A model generated the notes under the pieces. The model was not told the origin of the DNA. It did no database searches and worked only from the letters and a program-made list of their open reading frames with translations. Position numbers and translations under genes: made by a program. DNA of 64,000 nt from Halorussus ruber (GTDB lineage: Archaea; Halobacteriota; Halobacteria; Halobacteriales; Haladaptataceae): assembly GCF_004765785.1 (NCBI RefSeq), contig NZ_SBIT01000001.1, forward strand, positions 124,001 to 188,000, read 5' to 3'. Within the stretch, counting starts at the first letter, position 1, and the number at the start of each line of letters is the position of its first letter. Below, one piece after another: positions 10,296 to 19,015 of the stretch.

Positions 10296-11123
10296 ATGAG
10301 AGTCGGCATCGTCGCCCAGAAGGGCAACGCTCGGGCGGCCTTTCTGGCCGAACAGATACGCGAGACCCTGCCGGAGGAGGTCACGGTCCGCCTCGACGAC
10401 GCGACCGCCGAGCGCGTGGACGGCGAGGGCTACCCGGTCGAGGAGATGGACGCCTGCGAACTCGTGGTCTCCATCGGCGGCGACGGCACCTTCCTGTTCG
10501 CGGCCCGCGGAGCGGGTTCGACCCCGATTCTGGGCGTCAACCTCGGCGAGGTCGGGTTCCTCAACGGCGTCGCGCCCGACGACGCGGTCGAGACGGTCGA
10601 GGCCGTCGTGGCTGGCTATCGGGAGACGGACACGATTCCGTCCCGCGAGGTGCCCCGACTGCGGGCGACCGGCGAGGGCGAGAGCGACTGGTCGGTCCAC
10701 CCCGCGCTCAACGAAATCGTCGTGCAGGGACCACAGCGCGGCCACGGACAGGGCCTCGACTACGAGGTCCGAGTCGATGGCCGGGAGTTTACTGCGGGAC
10801 GCGGCGACGGCGTGCTGGTCTCGACCCCGACCGGAAGCACCGCGTACAACCTGAGCGAGGGCGGGCCGCTCGTCCATCCCGACGCCGACGCGTTCGTGAT
10901 TACCGAGATGTGCGCCGCCGAGTCGATGCCCCCGCTGGTGATGGACGGCGACACCGAAGTCGTGATTCGCGCCGAGGGCGCGAAGTTCGGCTACGTCAGC
11001 GCCGACAGCACGCGCAAGCGATTCGAGATGCCCGAGTCGGTGACGGTCCGGCCCGCCGACGAGCCGACCAGAATCGCCGAACCCTCCAGCGACTTCTTCC
11101 GGGCGCTCGGAAAACTCGATTGA
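10296..11123 (+). CDS. nadK: NAD kinase
   Basis: Phosphorylates NAD to NADP. The 275-residue protein has the hallmark GGDGT (residues 61-65) after LVVSI, the NAD-binding NLGEVGFLN, the NEIVVQ segment, and the diagnostic [20 protein letters not shown]. The ATG at 10296 gives an N-terminus [10 protein letters not shown] typical of the family; the frame is open further upstream but the sequence there is not conserved-looking. mptA begins 50 bases after its end on the same strand. Confidence 0.96.
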   Translation: MRVGIVAQKGNARAAFLAEQIRETLPEEVTVRLDDATAERVDGEGYPVEEMDACELVVSIGGDGTFLFAARGAGSTPILGVNLGEVGFLNGVAPDDAVETVEAVVAGYRETDTIPSREVPRLRATGEGESDWSVHPALNEIVVQGPQRGHGQGLDYEVRVDGREFTAGRGDGVLVSTPTGSTAYNLSEGGPLVHPDADAFVITEMCAAESMPPLVMDGDTEVVIRAEGAKFGYVSADSTRKRFEMPESVTVRPADEPTRIAEPSSDFFRALGKLD

Positions 11124-11173
11124 ATCTGCCGAAAGGGAAAGCCCTAATCCCGCTGGTTTGCTAGTCGCCGGTA

Positions 11174-12103
11174 ATGACCGAGCAACTGCCGGACGTGCAG
11201 GCCTCCGAACCCGACGTGACTGTCGGCCTGAACCGCGTCGGCGTGACCGGCGTCACGAAGTTAGTCGAACTCGCCCGCTCCGACAAGCGCCCCATCGTGC
11301 TGACCGCCGAGTTCGAGGTCCTCGTGGACCTGCCGAGCTGGCGCAAGGGCGCGGACATGAGCCGAAACATGGAGGTCGTGGACGAGATTCTGGAGGACGC
11401 GGTGGCCGAACCAACCTACTCGGTCGAAGACTTGTGCGGCGAGGTCGCCGAGCGCCTGCTGGGCAAGCACGACTACACCTCGAAGGCCGAGGTCAAGATG
11501 GAAGCCGAGTACATGATAAAAGACGAGACGCCCGCGAGCGAGCGACCGACGCAGGCCACCGCGGACATCATCGCCAGCGCCACCGCGACCGAGGAGGGCA
11601 CCCGCGAGGAGATCGGCGCGCGCGTCACCGGCATGACGGTCTGTCCCTGCTCGCAGGGCATGATGAGCCAAACCGCCCGCGAGAAGCTGGAGGACCTCGG
11701 CGTCGGCGAGGAGGAAGTCAGCGAGTTCCTGCGCGAGGTCCCGCAGGCGGGCCACTCCCAGCGCGGCCACGCCACCCTCACCGTCGAGAGCGACGGCGCG
11801 CCCGAGGCCAACCTGATGGACCTCATCGAGGTGGCCCGCGACTCGATGAGCGCCCGCATCTACAACCTCGCCAAGCGCCCCGACGAGGACCACATGACCT
11901 ACGAGGCCCACGCCAACGCCAAGTTCGTGGAGGACTGCGTGCGCGACATGGCCGAGGGCGTGGTCTCGGAGTTCCCCGACCTGCCCGACGACGCCGTGGT
12001 GACGATGAAGCAGAGCAACGACGAGTCCATCCACCAGCACAACGCTCACGCCGAGCGCGTGGCCGAGGTGGGGACGCTCCGCGAGGAACTGGCCGACGAC
12101 TGA
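11174..12103 (+). CDS. mptA: GTP cyclohydrolase MptA (type IV, FolE2/MptA family)
   Basis: Opens GTP to 7,8-dihydroneopterin 2',3'-cyclic phosphate, the first step of archaeal pterin (folate or methanopterin) synthesis. The 309-residue protein shows the family signatures: [32 protein letters not shown], and the metal-site loop [14 protein letters not shown] (Cys157 and Cys159), then [11 protein letters not shown]. Length fits. It follows nadK by 50 bases, in the same direction. The pathway product in this organism is discussed with mptG (37283) and mch (41747). Confidence 0.95.
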   Translation: MTEQLPDVQASEPDVTVGLNRVGVTGVTKLVELARSDKRPIVLTAEFEVLVDLPSWRKGADMSRNMEVVDEILEDAVAEPTYSVEDLCGEVAERLLGKHDYTSKAEVKMEAEYMIKDETPASERPTQATADIIASATATEEGTREEIGARVTGMTVCPCSQGMMSQTAREKLEDLGVGEEEVSEFLREVPQAGHSQRGHATLTVESDGAPEANLMDLIEVARDSMSARIYNLAKRPDEDHMTYEAHANAKFVEDCVRDMAEGVVSEFPDLPDDAVVTMKQSNDESIHQHNAHAERVAEVGTLREELADD

Positions 12104-12205
12104 TTACGAATTTCGGGTTTCGTTTCGCGTTTCTTCTTTCGTCTGTCACTCGCTCGCCGCCGGACCTAGATTTCTCCGGCGCGAATTGTAACTGACCACG
12201 GGACG

Positions 12206-12288
12206 CGCCCGCCGCGCGCAGAACTGCGCGCGGCGGGCGGGGAGGCACGGGGCGCAGTGGCGGTGCGGTGGCGGTGCGGTCGTACTCG
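12206..12288 (+). repeat. Family-2 intergenic repeat, copy 2c
   Basis: A perfect 16-bp hairpin (arms 12206-12221 and 12224-12239, two-base loop) runs into GGGGAGGCACGGGGCGC and GCGGTGCGGTGGCGGTGCGG. It lies 102 bases after mptA and in the same direction. The terminal CAAGCCTGAAG block is absent. Confidence 0.6.
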
Positions 12289-12372
12289 ACTGAACCCCGT
12301 CATCGACACCATGACTGATGCTCCCACACACTGATACGCCTCGAAGCCCTACCTGAATCGAGTGAAACGCCC

Positions 12373-12576
12373 ATGAGTGTCACAGGCCTCTGCCAGATTT
12401 GTGAACAGCGAGAAGCCGAACACTCGTGTCCCAACTGCGGGACCCTCGCGTGCGAGAAACACTGGGACGAAGCGGACGGCCTCTGCGCGAACTGCGCGGC
12501 CACCATCGAGCGCGGTGGCGGCGAAGGCCAAGTCCGACCCGAGGACTTGGACGACGACGAAGTGATGCGATTTTAG
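12373..12576 (+). CDS. Small zinc-ribbon protein (HIT-finger-like)
   Basis: A 67-residue protein with four Cys/His pairs in the order CQIC, CPNC, CEKHW and CANC, spaced as in treble-clef or HIT-type zinc fingers that bind two metals. A short acidic C-terminus follows (PEDLDDDEVMRF). No enzymatic motif is seen. Many such mini-proteins exist in haloarchaea and their role is mostly unknown; nucleic-acid or protein binding is the usual guess. It converges on the PyrF-like gene with an 18-base gap. The cysteine pattern and codon bias make the gene itself credible. Confidence 0.8.
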   Translation: MSVTGLCQICEQREAEHSCPNCGTLACEKHWDEADGLCANCAATIERGGGEGQVRPEDLDDDEVMRF

Positions 12577-12594
12577 ACAGGGCGTCGCGCCTCG

Positions 12595-13488
12595 CTACCG
12601 GTGGCGATTCAGTTGGCGCTTGAGCCGCCGGGCCGACTGGCGGGCCGCCGCGGCGTGGTCGTCCTGCCCGCGAGAGCGTCCTCGGCCCGCGGTCTCGCCA
12701 GCGTAGAGGACTTCCCGCGTGGTCTCGACCAGTCCGAGGCCGTCGTTCGGGCCGCCCTCCGGCGCGACGTAGTCGGCGACCCCGGGGTCGTTTCGCGCGC
12801 CGCCGACCGCGAGGAGCGGCCGTTCCGGCGCGCGCTCGCGGATGGCTTCGAGTTCGTCGCTTCCCCCGCCGACGAGGAGGCCCACGTCGGCCGCGTTCTC
12901 GGCCTCGCTCGCCTCGGGGTCGCTCTCCTCGGCCTCGCCCTCCGCGGCCCAGTCGCTGACGAGTCCCGCGACGTGTTCGGCGAGGGTAGTTCCGTCCTCG
13001 TCCTCCTCGTCGGACCGCGAGTCGTTACCCTCCGCGAGTTCCCGGTCCTGCAAGTCCGCCGCGCCGGAGTTCGGCGTCCGGCAGGTGACGAAGACGCCCA
13101 GATTGGAATCGAGGAGGCCCGCGAGCGCGTCCCGGCCGAGATACGGCGAGACGGTCACGGCGTCGGCGCGGTCGAACAGGTCGGCGTCGGGGTTCGGTAC
13201 TTCGGCGTACTTGCCGTCGAGGACGACCGGGACTCCTCGGCCGCGGGCGTAGGCGACGGTCTCGGCCAGCGCGGTCCACCCCTCGCGGTCGGCGTAGACG
13301 GCCGGGTTGACCGAGTAGGCCGCGACGTGTTCGTGGGTCGCGTCCACGATGCGGCGGTTGAACGCCCGCCGCGGGTAGTCGTGATTTCGGCAGTCGTCGG
13401 GGAGCCGCGAGCGCTCGGGGTTCAGCCCCACCGCCAGCAAGCTGTCGGTCAGCCGGATTCGCTCGCGCAGGCGGTCGAAGAAGGTCAC
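12595..13488 (-). CDS. Orotidine 5'-phosphate decarboxylase-like protein with altered active site
   Basis: The 297-residue sequence follows the PyrF type-2 layout: MTFFDRL start, AVGLNPE, RAFNRRIVDATHEH, VPVVLDGK, VTVSPYLGRDALAGLL, VTCRTPNSGAADLQ, and a C-terminal RRLKRQLNRHR. The catalytic set is changed. The usual GLDP reads GLNP (Asn23), the usual KPN lysine is Ser59, and DxKxxD reads DGKYAE (Asp91 and Lys93 kept, last Asp replaced by Glu96). There is also an acidic insert near residues 170-205. The phosphate-side arginine (TTREVLYAG) remains. So the fold and ligand binding may persist while OMP decarboxylation is doubtful; a true pyrF may lie elsewhere. GTG start at 13488. Confidence 0.75.
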   Translation of the reverse strand: MTFFDRLRERIRLTDSLLAVGLNPERSRLPDDCRNHDYPRRAFNRRIVDATHEHVAAYSVNPAVYADREGWTALAETVAYARGRGVPVVLDGKYAEVPNPDADLFDRADAVTVSPYLGRDALAGLLDSNLGVFVTCRTPNSGAADLQDRELAEGNDSRSDEEDEDGTTLAEHVAGLVSDWAAEGEAEESDPEASEAENAADVGLLVGGGSDELEAIRERAPERPLLAVGGARNDPGVADYVAPEGGPNDGLGLVETTREVLYAGETAGRGRSRGQDDHAAAARQSARRLKRQLNRHR

Positions 13489-13690
13489 ACCGGGCGTTGC
13501 GATGGCGCGACCAAGGCTCTTACTCTTGAACTGGAAATATAGATAGCTAACCGCTTAAGACATATATTTATTGCTTAGAGAATTATTTTGTTGTTTTTTG
13601 GTCGTCCGGGACGGTCGTTCGCTACTCCTCGAAACCCCGAGCCCGCTCGCGCCCGTAGCCCTCAAGGGCGCATCGTGCCAAAAACCTCCC

Positions 13691-14347
13691 ATGACCCTCT
13701 CTGCCGTCGTCTTCGACTTCGATTATACGCTGACCGCTCCCGGCCGCCCGCGGCAGGCCGTGTTGGACGACAGCACCGAGGCGGTCGGCGCACCGGACCT
13801 CTCGCGCGAGGAGTACCTCGACGCTCACTCCCAGCACCTCGACAGCGACTCGCGCGACCCCATCTTCGACGCCCTCCTGCCCGAGGATGCCGACACCGAC
13901 CCCGAGGAGTTGTCCGCAGTCTACCGCGAGACGGTCGCCGAGTCGCTCCGCTCGGTCGAGGGCGTGGCGGGCCTGCTGGCCGACCTCGAAGCCGACTACG
14001 GCCTCGGACTACTCACCAACGGCCCCTCGAAGGCCCAGCGGAGCAAACTCGACCCCTTCGACTGGGTCGCGCGCTTCGACGCGATTGCGATTACGGGCGA
14101 CCTCGAAGCGGGGAAGCCCGACCCGGCGGCCTTCGAGGCCATCCTCTCGGACCTCGGCGTCGAACCCGCCGAAGCGGTCTACGTCGGCGACGACCCCGAG
14201 GCCGACGTGGAGGGCGCGCGAAGCGCCGGAATGCACGTGATACAGGTCGTCTACGAGGACGGTCCTGACCGCCATCCCGACGCAGACGCTCACGTCGAGC
14301 GTGACTCGCTGGCTGCAGCGCTACCGGAAATCCTGAAACAGCTATAG
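13691..14347 (+). CDS. HAD-superfamily phosphatase
   Basis: A 218-residue HAD hydrolase. Motif I is VVFDFDYTLT with nucleophile Asp9 and acid/base Asp11, motif II is LLTNGPS, the motif III lysine lies in EAGKPDPAAF, and motif IV is VYVGDDPEADVEGA. The cap between motifs I and II is helical, as in the phosphoglycolate phosphatase/haloacid subgroup. The substrate cannot be deduced. The ATG at 13691 was chosen because the motif I strand must lie near the N-terminus; the frame is open further upstream without coding character. Its last bases overlap the opposing small gene by six. Confidence 0.9.
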   Translation: MTLSAVVFDFDYTLTAPGRPRQAVLDDSTEAVGAPDLSREEYLDAHSQHLDSDSRDPIFDALLPEDADTDPEELSAVYRETVAESLRSVEGVAGLLADLEADYGLGLLTNGPSKAQRSKLDPFDWVARFDAIAITGDLEAGKPDPAAFEAILSDLGVEPAEAVYVGDDPEADVEGARSAGMHVIQVVYEDGPDRHPDADAHVERDSLAAALPEILKQL

Positions 14348-14716
14348 AATCGCCACGAACACGTCCGTCGCGCGCTTGACCGCCGCGCCGTCCTCCACGA
14401 AGACGATGGTTCGCGGGGGTTCGACCGCCTTGGGCCGGACGCGCAGTTCGACCGACTCCGCGGCCTCCGCCGCGGCATCGACCTCCTCGCGGAACTCGAT
14501 TCGAGCGCGGTCGTCGTGGACGTAGACCTCGGCGAGCGTTTCGTCGGTGTCCACGAACGCGATTTCGTAAGCCAGTTCGCCGTCGGCCGACGGCTCGACG
14601 TCCGCGTCGGCGTTGACGACTTCGAGCGCGTCGAGTCCGGAGTCCTCGCGGCTCGACACCTCCGAGGAGAGCAGTTGCGCGATTCGCTTGCCGTCGGTGG
14701 TTCGGTCCTCGACCAT
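14342..14716 (-). CDS. Conserved haloarchaeal protein of unknown function
   Basis: A 124-residue acidic soluble protein. It begins MVEDRTTDGKRIAQLLSSEVSSRED and contains an alternating alpha/beta pattern (YEIAFVDTDETLAEVYVHDDRARIEF, then EAAESVELRVRPKAV, PRTIVFVEDGAAVK). No known motif is recognised. The 3' end overlaps the HAD gene by six bases on the opposite strand. A family-1 repeat in the same direction lies about 160 bases upstream. Confidence 0.7.
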   Translation of the reverse strand: MVEDRTTDGKRIAQLLSSEVSSREDSGLDALEVVNADADVEPSADGELAYEIAFVDTDETLAEVYVHDDRARIEFREEVDAAAEAAESVELRVRPKAVEPPRTIVFVEDGAAVKRATDVFVAIL

Positions 14717-15067
14717 ACCGGAGAATCGAATCGCGGGGGAATCAGCCTTCGGCTTTGGGCCGGATTCGAGTGGCTGTCACCGGGGACTGCACGCGCTCGG
14801 TGTCACAGCCACCGGGAAGCGCCAGGCCGACCAACCGCCAGCAGGCGCTCATGGATACACCCGACCGTCTGGGTGGATGAAGGGGCCGCCCGGTCGCGGG
14901 TCGGAGACCCATGGTCGTCTCAGCGACCACTATCGCGGACCGGGCTGTGCGGAGAGGTCCGCGATATGTCGCTGAGCGACCGCGACCGGGCGGGGGCTTC
15001 AGGAAACGTTCATCGCTACCGATTCTGCGGTTTGCACTCGTGGTCGCGCCAAGAAGGGGAGGAGAGG
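14717..15067. other. Intergenic region carrying family-1 copy B
   Basis: Apart from the structured repeat (14878-15001), the stretch 14770-14870 holds short inverted elements (GCTGTCACCGG...CACAGCCACCGG, GGCGCTT...AGGCGCT). No coding frame is credible. Confidence 0.6.
14878..15001 (-). repeat. Family-1 structured repeat, copy B
   Basis: Read on the minus strand it runs from TGAAGCCCCCG to GGCCCCTTCA. CTCAGCGAC pairs with GTCGCTGAG, ATCGCGGACC pairs with GGTCCGCGAT, and the outer CCGCCCGGTCGCG pairs with CGCGACCGGGCGG. All three helices are perfect. The arm sequences differ from the other copies while the pairing is kept. It lies upstream of the 14342-14716 gene and has its direction. Confidence 0.88.
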
Positions 15068-15523
15068 TTAGTCTACTTTCAGTTCCTCACGTGCTTCCTC
15101 GGCCTCGCTACCCACCTCGACGCCCCGCCGTCGGGCGTAGACCACGGCCGCGGCCTCGATGGTCACGCCGAGGCGACCCTGCAGGTCGTTGATCTCGGCC
15201 ACCGCGGTCTGCTTGTCGGTGCCCGCCGAGACCACCCTGTCGAGCAACTTCTCGAAGGTCGATTGCTCTTGGAGGACCGACTCGTCGGGCACGAACTCCT
15301 CGGGTATCTCGACCGCCGCGGGGTCGAACTCCGCGAGGACCTCGTCGGTCTCGTCGTCGCGCGCGAGGAGACCCTGTCCGGTCGCCAGGTCCACCAGTCG
15401 CTCGGCCTGGTCGGGCGAGAACCAGTCGCGGTCCAGCGACAGCGCCACGACGAACTCGCTCTCGGGCATCGACTCGGTGCCCTTCTGCTGGAACGGGGCG
15501 GCGACTGCACTTCGGAGACTCAT
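15068..15523 (-). CDS. DUF2240 family protein
   Basis: A 151-residue archaeal protein of the DUF2240 type, of unknown function. It has an N-terminal MSLRSAVAAPFQQKGTESM, then FVVALSLDRDWFSPDQAERLVDLATGQGLL, which reads like a winged-helix segment, and a C-terminal helix with AAAVVYARRRGVEVGSEAEEAREEL. The start was placed at the ATG at 15523; the frame is open upstream through a family-1 repeat that is not coding. A DNA- or protein-binding role is possible from the helix-turn-helix-like pattern, which is inference. Confidence 0.8.
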   Translation of the reverse strand: MSLRSAVAAPFQQKGTESMPESEFVVALSLDRDWFSPDQAERLVDLATGQGLLARDDETDEVLAEFDPAAVEIPEEFVPDESVLQEQSTFEKLLDRVVSAGTDKQTAVAEINDLQGRLGVTIEAAAVVYARRRGVEVGSEAEEAREELKVD

Positions 15524-15978
15524 TCGGGTGTGAGTGGTGCGGGAGTAGTGGGTAAAGGTGGCGGTTCTTGGATGTGGTAGTGGTTTCTGAGTGTCAGTTA
15601 CGGTCCGTGTTGTTGGTGTTCTTCGACTCGACAGGAGACGCCGCCGATTCGATGGGACGACGGTTTCTGAAGCCCCCGGTCGCTCGCGGTCGCTGACCGA
15701 CATATCGGCGCAAACCGCGCGCCGATAGGGGTCGGTCAGACGACTACAGTGAACGCGAGCGACCGGCCCCTTCATCCCGCCCGTGTTCGATTCGGCCGAG
15801 CGTCTACTGTCGGCTGGTCGGCCGAGCGTTCGCTGGCGGTTGGTCAGTTAGCGCGACTCGGTGGCGTGGTTAGTCGGTGCATCTCGGTGGGTGGCCAACT
15901 CACACGAAACTCCAAGTCGAAGTCGTCGCGTACCGCGAAAGGTTGGGGTTTAACCGGCCTTCCGCGCAACGGGAGCAT
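15524..15978. other. Divergent intergenic region carrying family-1 copy C
   Basis: Lies between DUF2240 and the CARF-like regulator. It contains the structured repeat at 15668-15774. At 15785-15850 there is a direct repeat of GGTCGGCCGAGCG-like sequence. GGTTTAACC at about 15947-15955 lies about 27 bases before the ATG at 15979 and is a possible TATA region. No gene is seen. Confidence 0.6.
15668..15774 (+). repeat. Family-1 structured repeat, copy C
   Basis: TGAAGCCCCCGG to GGCCCCTTCA. Outer CCGGTCGCTCGCG pairs with CGCGAGCGACCGG (13 bp, perfect), CTGACCGAC pairs with GTCGGTCAG, and ATCGGCGC pairs with GCGCCGAT. It lies 204 bases upstream of the CARF-like regulator and points towards it. 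Confidence 0.88.
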
Positions 15979-16878
15979 ATGCAAACCCACATCGTCCCGG
16001 TCGGCTTCGACTACGACCGGCTCATCGCGCCCCTCGTGCGCGACCAGTTGGACGTGGACCGCGTCATCCTGCTGGAGGGCGCAGTCGGGAGCGAGGCCAA
16101 CGTCGAGTACTCCCAGAACCTCTCCCAGAAGCTCGAACAGGACTTCCAGAACCTGTTGGGGGCGTCCACCGAGCGCGTGGTCGTCGCCGACGTGTACGAC
16201 TACGACGCCGCCTTCGAGCAGGCCTACGACCTCATCAACGCGGAACTGGACGCGGGCCGCGAGGTCTGGGTCAACATCTCCGCGATGCCCCGGACCGTCA
16301 GCTTCGCGTTCGCCACCGCGGCCCACTCCGTGATGGTCGAGCGCGAGGAGGACCGCGAGAAGATTCACACCTACTACACCGCCCCGGAGAAGTACCTCGA
16401 AACCGAACTCGCAGAGGAGCTACGCCGCCAGATGGACCTGCTCGAAGACCTCGAATCCGAAGTCGAGGACGACCGCATCGGCCAGCGACTGGAGAGCGCC
16501 CGGGACCTCCTCTCGGAGTTCGACGAGCGCGGGACAACCATCGGCGCGAAGGAGATCCGCGGCGGGCACATCGTGGAACTCCCGGTGGCCTCCTTCTCGA
16601 ACGTCAAGCCCTTCGAGGAGGTCATCCTGTTCAAACTCGGCGAAGAAGGCGAGTTCGAGTCGGTCTCGGAACTCGCGGAGGCCCTCGCGCTCGAACTCGA
16701 CGAGGAGTACACCGACAGCTTCCGGTCGAAGGTCATCTACAACGTCGATAGGCTGGGACCGGGCGGTAAAGGGTACATCGAACAGGAGGAACACGGGAAA
16801 TCGTATCGGACCAGATTGTCGAGAATCGGGGAGCTGTGGGTCCGAGCCCACGCAAACGGAGAGACGCAAACGCAGTAA
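15979..16878 (+). CDS. HFX_2341-type regulator: CARF-like domain plus winged helix
   Basis: A 299-residue protein. Residues 1-130 form a Rossmann-like alpha/beta domain: MQTHIVPVGFDYDRLIAPLV, VILLEGAVGSEANVEYSQNL, and VWVNISAMPRTVSFAFATAA, which resembles the NxTGGT-type strand-loop of CARF domains in Csa3-like proteins. A charged coiled-coil-like linker (ELRRQMDLLEDLESEVEDD) follows, and the C-terminal ~100 residues look like a winged helix (FEEVILFKLGEEGEFESVSELAEAL, VIYNVDRL). The family is known as HFX_2341/DUF6293 in haloarchaea. No CRISPR genes are nearby, so a ligand-sensing transcription factor outside CRISPR is the likely role. The ATG at 15979 gives the canonical N-terminal strand. 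Confidence 0.8.
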   Translation: MQTHIVPVGFDYDRLIAPLVRDQLDVDRVILLEGAVGSEANVEYSQNLSQKLEQDFQNLLGASTERVVVADVYDYDAAFEQAYDLINAELDAGREVWVNISAMPRTVSFAFATAAHSVMVEREEDREKIHTYYTAPEKYLETELAEELRRQMDLLEDLESEVEDDRIGQRLESARDLLSEFDERGTTIGAKEIRGGHIVELPVASFSNVKPFEEVILFKLGEEGEFESVSELAEALALELDEEYTDSFRSKVIYNVDRLGPGGKGYIEQEEHGKSYRTRLSRIGELWVRAHANGETQTQ

Positions 16879-16908
16879 GTCCAGCGCGTACAGGAACGCA
16901 GAAGCGTC

Positions 16909-18120
16909 CTATTCGAGCGCGTACAGGAGACCATCGCTCGTCCCCACGTACAGCCGTCCGTCCGCGGGTATCGGCGAACCCTTGACCGGCGGGTCGATTC
17001 GGACGCGCCAGCGTTCGCCGCCGCTCCGAGTCCACGAACTCAGCGCGCCGTCGATGTCCACCGCGTAGACGCCGCGCTCGCCCACCGTCGGTCCGCCGTA
17101 GTACGTTTTGCCCGCCGCAGTCCACTCGGTGTCGCCCGTCGCGGCGTCGAGCGCCCGGAGCGTCCCGTCGAGACAGGCGACGTAGAGCGTGCCGTCGGCC
17201 AGCGCGGGCGACGCCTGCACGCCGCGCGGCGGGTCGACGCGCCACGCCTCGGCCCCGGTGTCCGTCTCTAACGCGACGAGCGGGCCGGTACCAGTTGGAA
17301 CGTAAACCAGTCCGTCGCCGACGACCGGCGCGTCTACCGGGTTGAACCGAGCCGACTCGCCGAGTGATTGCGACCACACCGCCGACCCGTCGGCGAGGTC
17401 GATGGCGTGGACGGTTCCCTGCGTGTCGGGATCGCCTTCGTCGTCGTCGCGGGCGGCGGCGTAGACCGTCCCGTCGGCGACGGCCGGCGCACCCCAGACC
17501 GACGTTTCGACGGGATACTCCCACCGGACGCTCCCGTCAGCCAACTCGACGGCCGTGACCCGGCCGCCGCCGGGCGAGTGGCCGGTCATTCCGACTCCGG
17601 CGACGATAACGCTCTCGGAGACGGTGGGCGGCGATTCGGGGTAATCGAGGTCGGTCCGCCAGCGGTCGTACGTCACCGTTCGACCGAACGCGCGCAGACC
17701 GCCGTCCGCCGCGACCCCGCGGAAACCGTACCGTCTCGGGAGCGCAAGTGTGTCGTCGGCGAGCGCGGGCGTCAGTTCCTTGTACCCGGTCGGGTCGTGC
17801 CACCGGACGCTCCCGTCGTCCGGGGCGAGCGCAAACAGTCCGTCGAACCCGGCGTTGGCATAGACGGACTCGCCGAGGACTGGCTGGGCCGAGTTGCGGT
17901 AGTAGCTTCCGGCGGCGTGGACCCACGCCGTGCGAGGTTCCCCGTCGGGGCCGGTGGCGTCGGGATTGAACGCCGCGTTCGTCGCGTCGAAACCGAACTG
18001 CGGCCAGTTCTGCTCGTCGGGGACGGTCTCCGTTTCGGTGCAACCGGCCAGACCTGCTATGACCCCCGTTCCGAGGGTCGCCAAGAACGAGCGCCGGGAG
18101 GGAAACGCGGCGGAGGGCAT
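16909..18120 (-). CDS. Tat-exported lipoprotein with PQQ-like beta-propeller
   Basis: A 403-residue protein. The N-terminus FPSRRSFLATLGTGVIAGLAGC is a twin-arginine signal with a lipobox (LAGC), so it should be folded in the cytoplasm, exported by Tat and anchored by lipid. The rest is a series of PQQ/YVTN-type blades: repeated units such as DGSVRW, DGTVYAAARD, VYVPTGTGPLVALETDTGAEAW, TLYVACLDGTLRALDAATGDTEW, RLYVGTSDGLLYALE. No PQQ-dehydrogenase catalytic residues are evident, so it is probably a scaffold or binding protein. It lies 48 bases after the DUF1405 gene on the same strand. Confidence 0.9.
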   Translation of the reverse strand: MPSAAFPSRRSFLATLGTGVIAGLAGCTETETVPDEQNWPQFGFDATNAAFNPDATGPDGEPRTAWVHAAGSYYRNSAQPVLGESVYANAGFDGLFALAPDDGSVRWHDPTGYKELTPALADDTLALPRRYGFRGVAADGGLRAFGRTVTYDRWRTDLDYPESPPTVSESVIVAGVGMTGHSPGGGRVTAVELADGSVRWEYPVETSVWGAPAVADGTVYAAARDDDEGDPDTQGTVHAIDLADGSAVWSQSLGESARFNPVDAPVVGDGLVYVPTGTGPLVALETDTGAEAWRVDPPRGVQASPALADGTLYVACLDGTLRALDAATGDTEWTAAGKTYYGGPTVGERGVYAVDIDGALSSWTRSGGERWRVRIDPPVKGSPIPADGRLYVGTSDGLLYALE

Positions 18121-18168
18121 CGAGTCGAGGGTGGGAGGGGCAGGAAAAAAGAATTCCGAAGCCGCGGA

Positions 18169-18900
18169 TTACGCCCTCGCCTCCAACTTCTTCACTCGCG
18201 TCGCCAGCGCCAGAAACGTCGCGGCAATCGTGATTACGACCGCACCTGCGGCCGCAATCTCGTGCGTCGGCGAGGGATGCGAGAACCCAGTCGCCAGCAC
18301 CTCTTGGCCCGGAAGCGCGGTGTGGTGGGGCGTTCCCACGAGAGGAATGAAGTAGTCCACTACGTCGTTGAACCCGTACCAGACCACCGCCACGAGAACC
18401 GCGCCGACCGGAAAGTCGCTGTACCGGTGAATCAGGAACGCCTCGGCGACCATCCCGAGGTGGCTCCAGAACAGGAAGTTGTACATCAACACCGAGTTGT
18501 ACGAGAACCCCTCCATGAACGCCAGCAGGACGAACGGCGTCCAGAGGCCCAACTTGAGACACCCGAAGAACGCCAGCGCGTTGACCACCTCCGAGTTCCG
18601 ACCTAACTTCCAGAGGCCGAGGCTCGCCGCGATGAAGAAGGTCGCCACCGGGCTGTCGGGGACGAACGGCCACATGACGGGCGGTTCGACTGCGAACTGC
18701 CACGTAATCAGGGAGTCCGAGAGCGGGAGGAGATGGAAGCCGTAGTACCAGAAGCCGAAGGCGGTTCCGACGATGTTGACCGCGACGATGACCCACGCGT
18801 AGCGGAGCGCGAGGTCCTCCAGGGACTCCGGCAGCGGAGCGAGATACCGAGGCAGGTCGGCGCGACGCGGTACGTCGGCGCGGCGGGGCACCCTCGTCAT
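18169..18900 (-). CDS. DUF1405 family membrane protein
   Basis: A 243-residue integral membrane protein with about six or seven hydrophobic segments: YAWVIVAVNIVGTAFGFWYYG, FFIAASLGLWKLG, LWTPFVLLAFMEG, NFLFWSHLGMVAEAFLI, VGAVLVAVVWYGFNDVVDYF, and the last AAAGAVVITIAATFLALAT. The FWYYGFHLLPL and NFLFWSHLGM segments are typical of DUF1405. Function is unknown. The downstream beta-propeller lipoprotein gene is probably co-transcribed. Confidence 0.85.
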   Translation of the reverse strand: MTRVPRRADVPRRADLPRYLAPLPESLEDLALRYAWVIVAVNIVGTAFGFWYYGFHLLPLSDSLITWQFAVEPPVMWPFVPDSPVATFFIAASLGLWKLGRNSEVVNALAFFGCLKLGLWTPFVLLAFMEGFSYNSVLMYNFLFWSHLGMVAEAFLIHRYSDFPVGAVLVAVVWYGFNDVVDYFIPLVGTPHHTALPGQEVLATGFSHPSPTHEIAAAGAVVITIAATFLALATRVKKLEARA

Positions 18901-19015
18901 TGGCGAAAGCCTCGGAGGGCGGTGGCTAAATCCTAACGGTACCGCAGTCGTTCCGCGGACGCTCCCCAGCCACTCGTCGAAACGTTTTTTGCAACGTTCT
19001 GAAAAAGCTCCGTTA

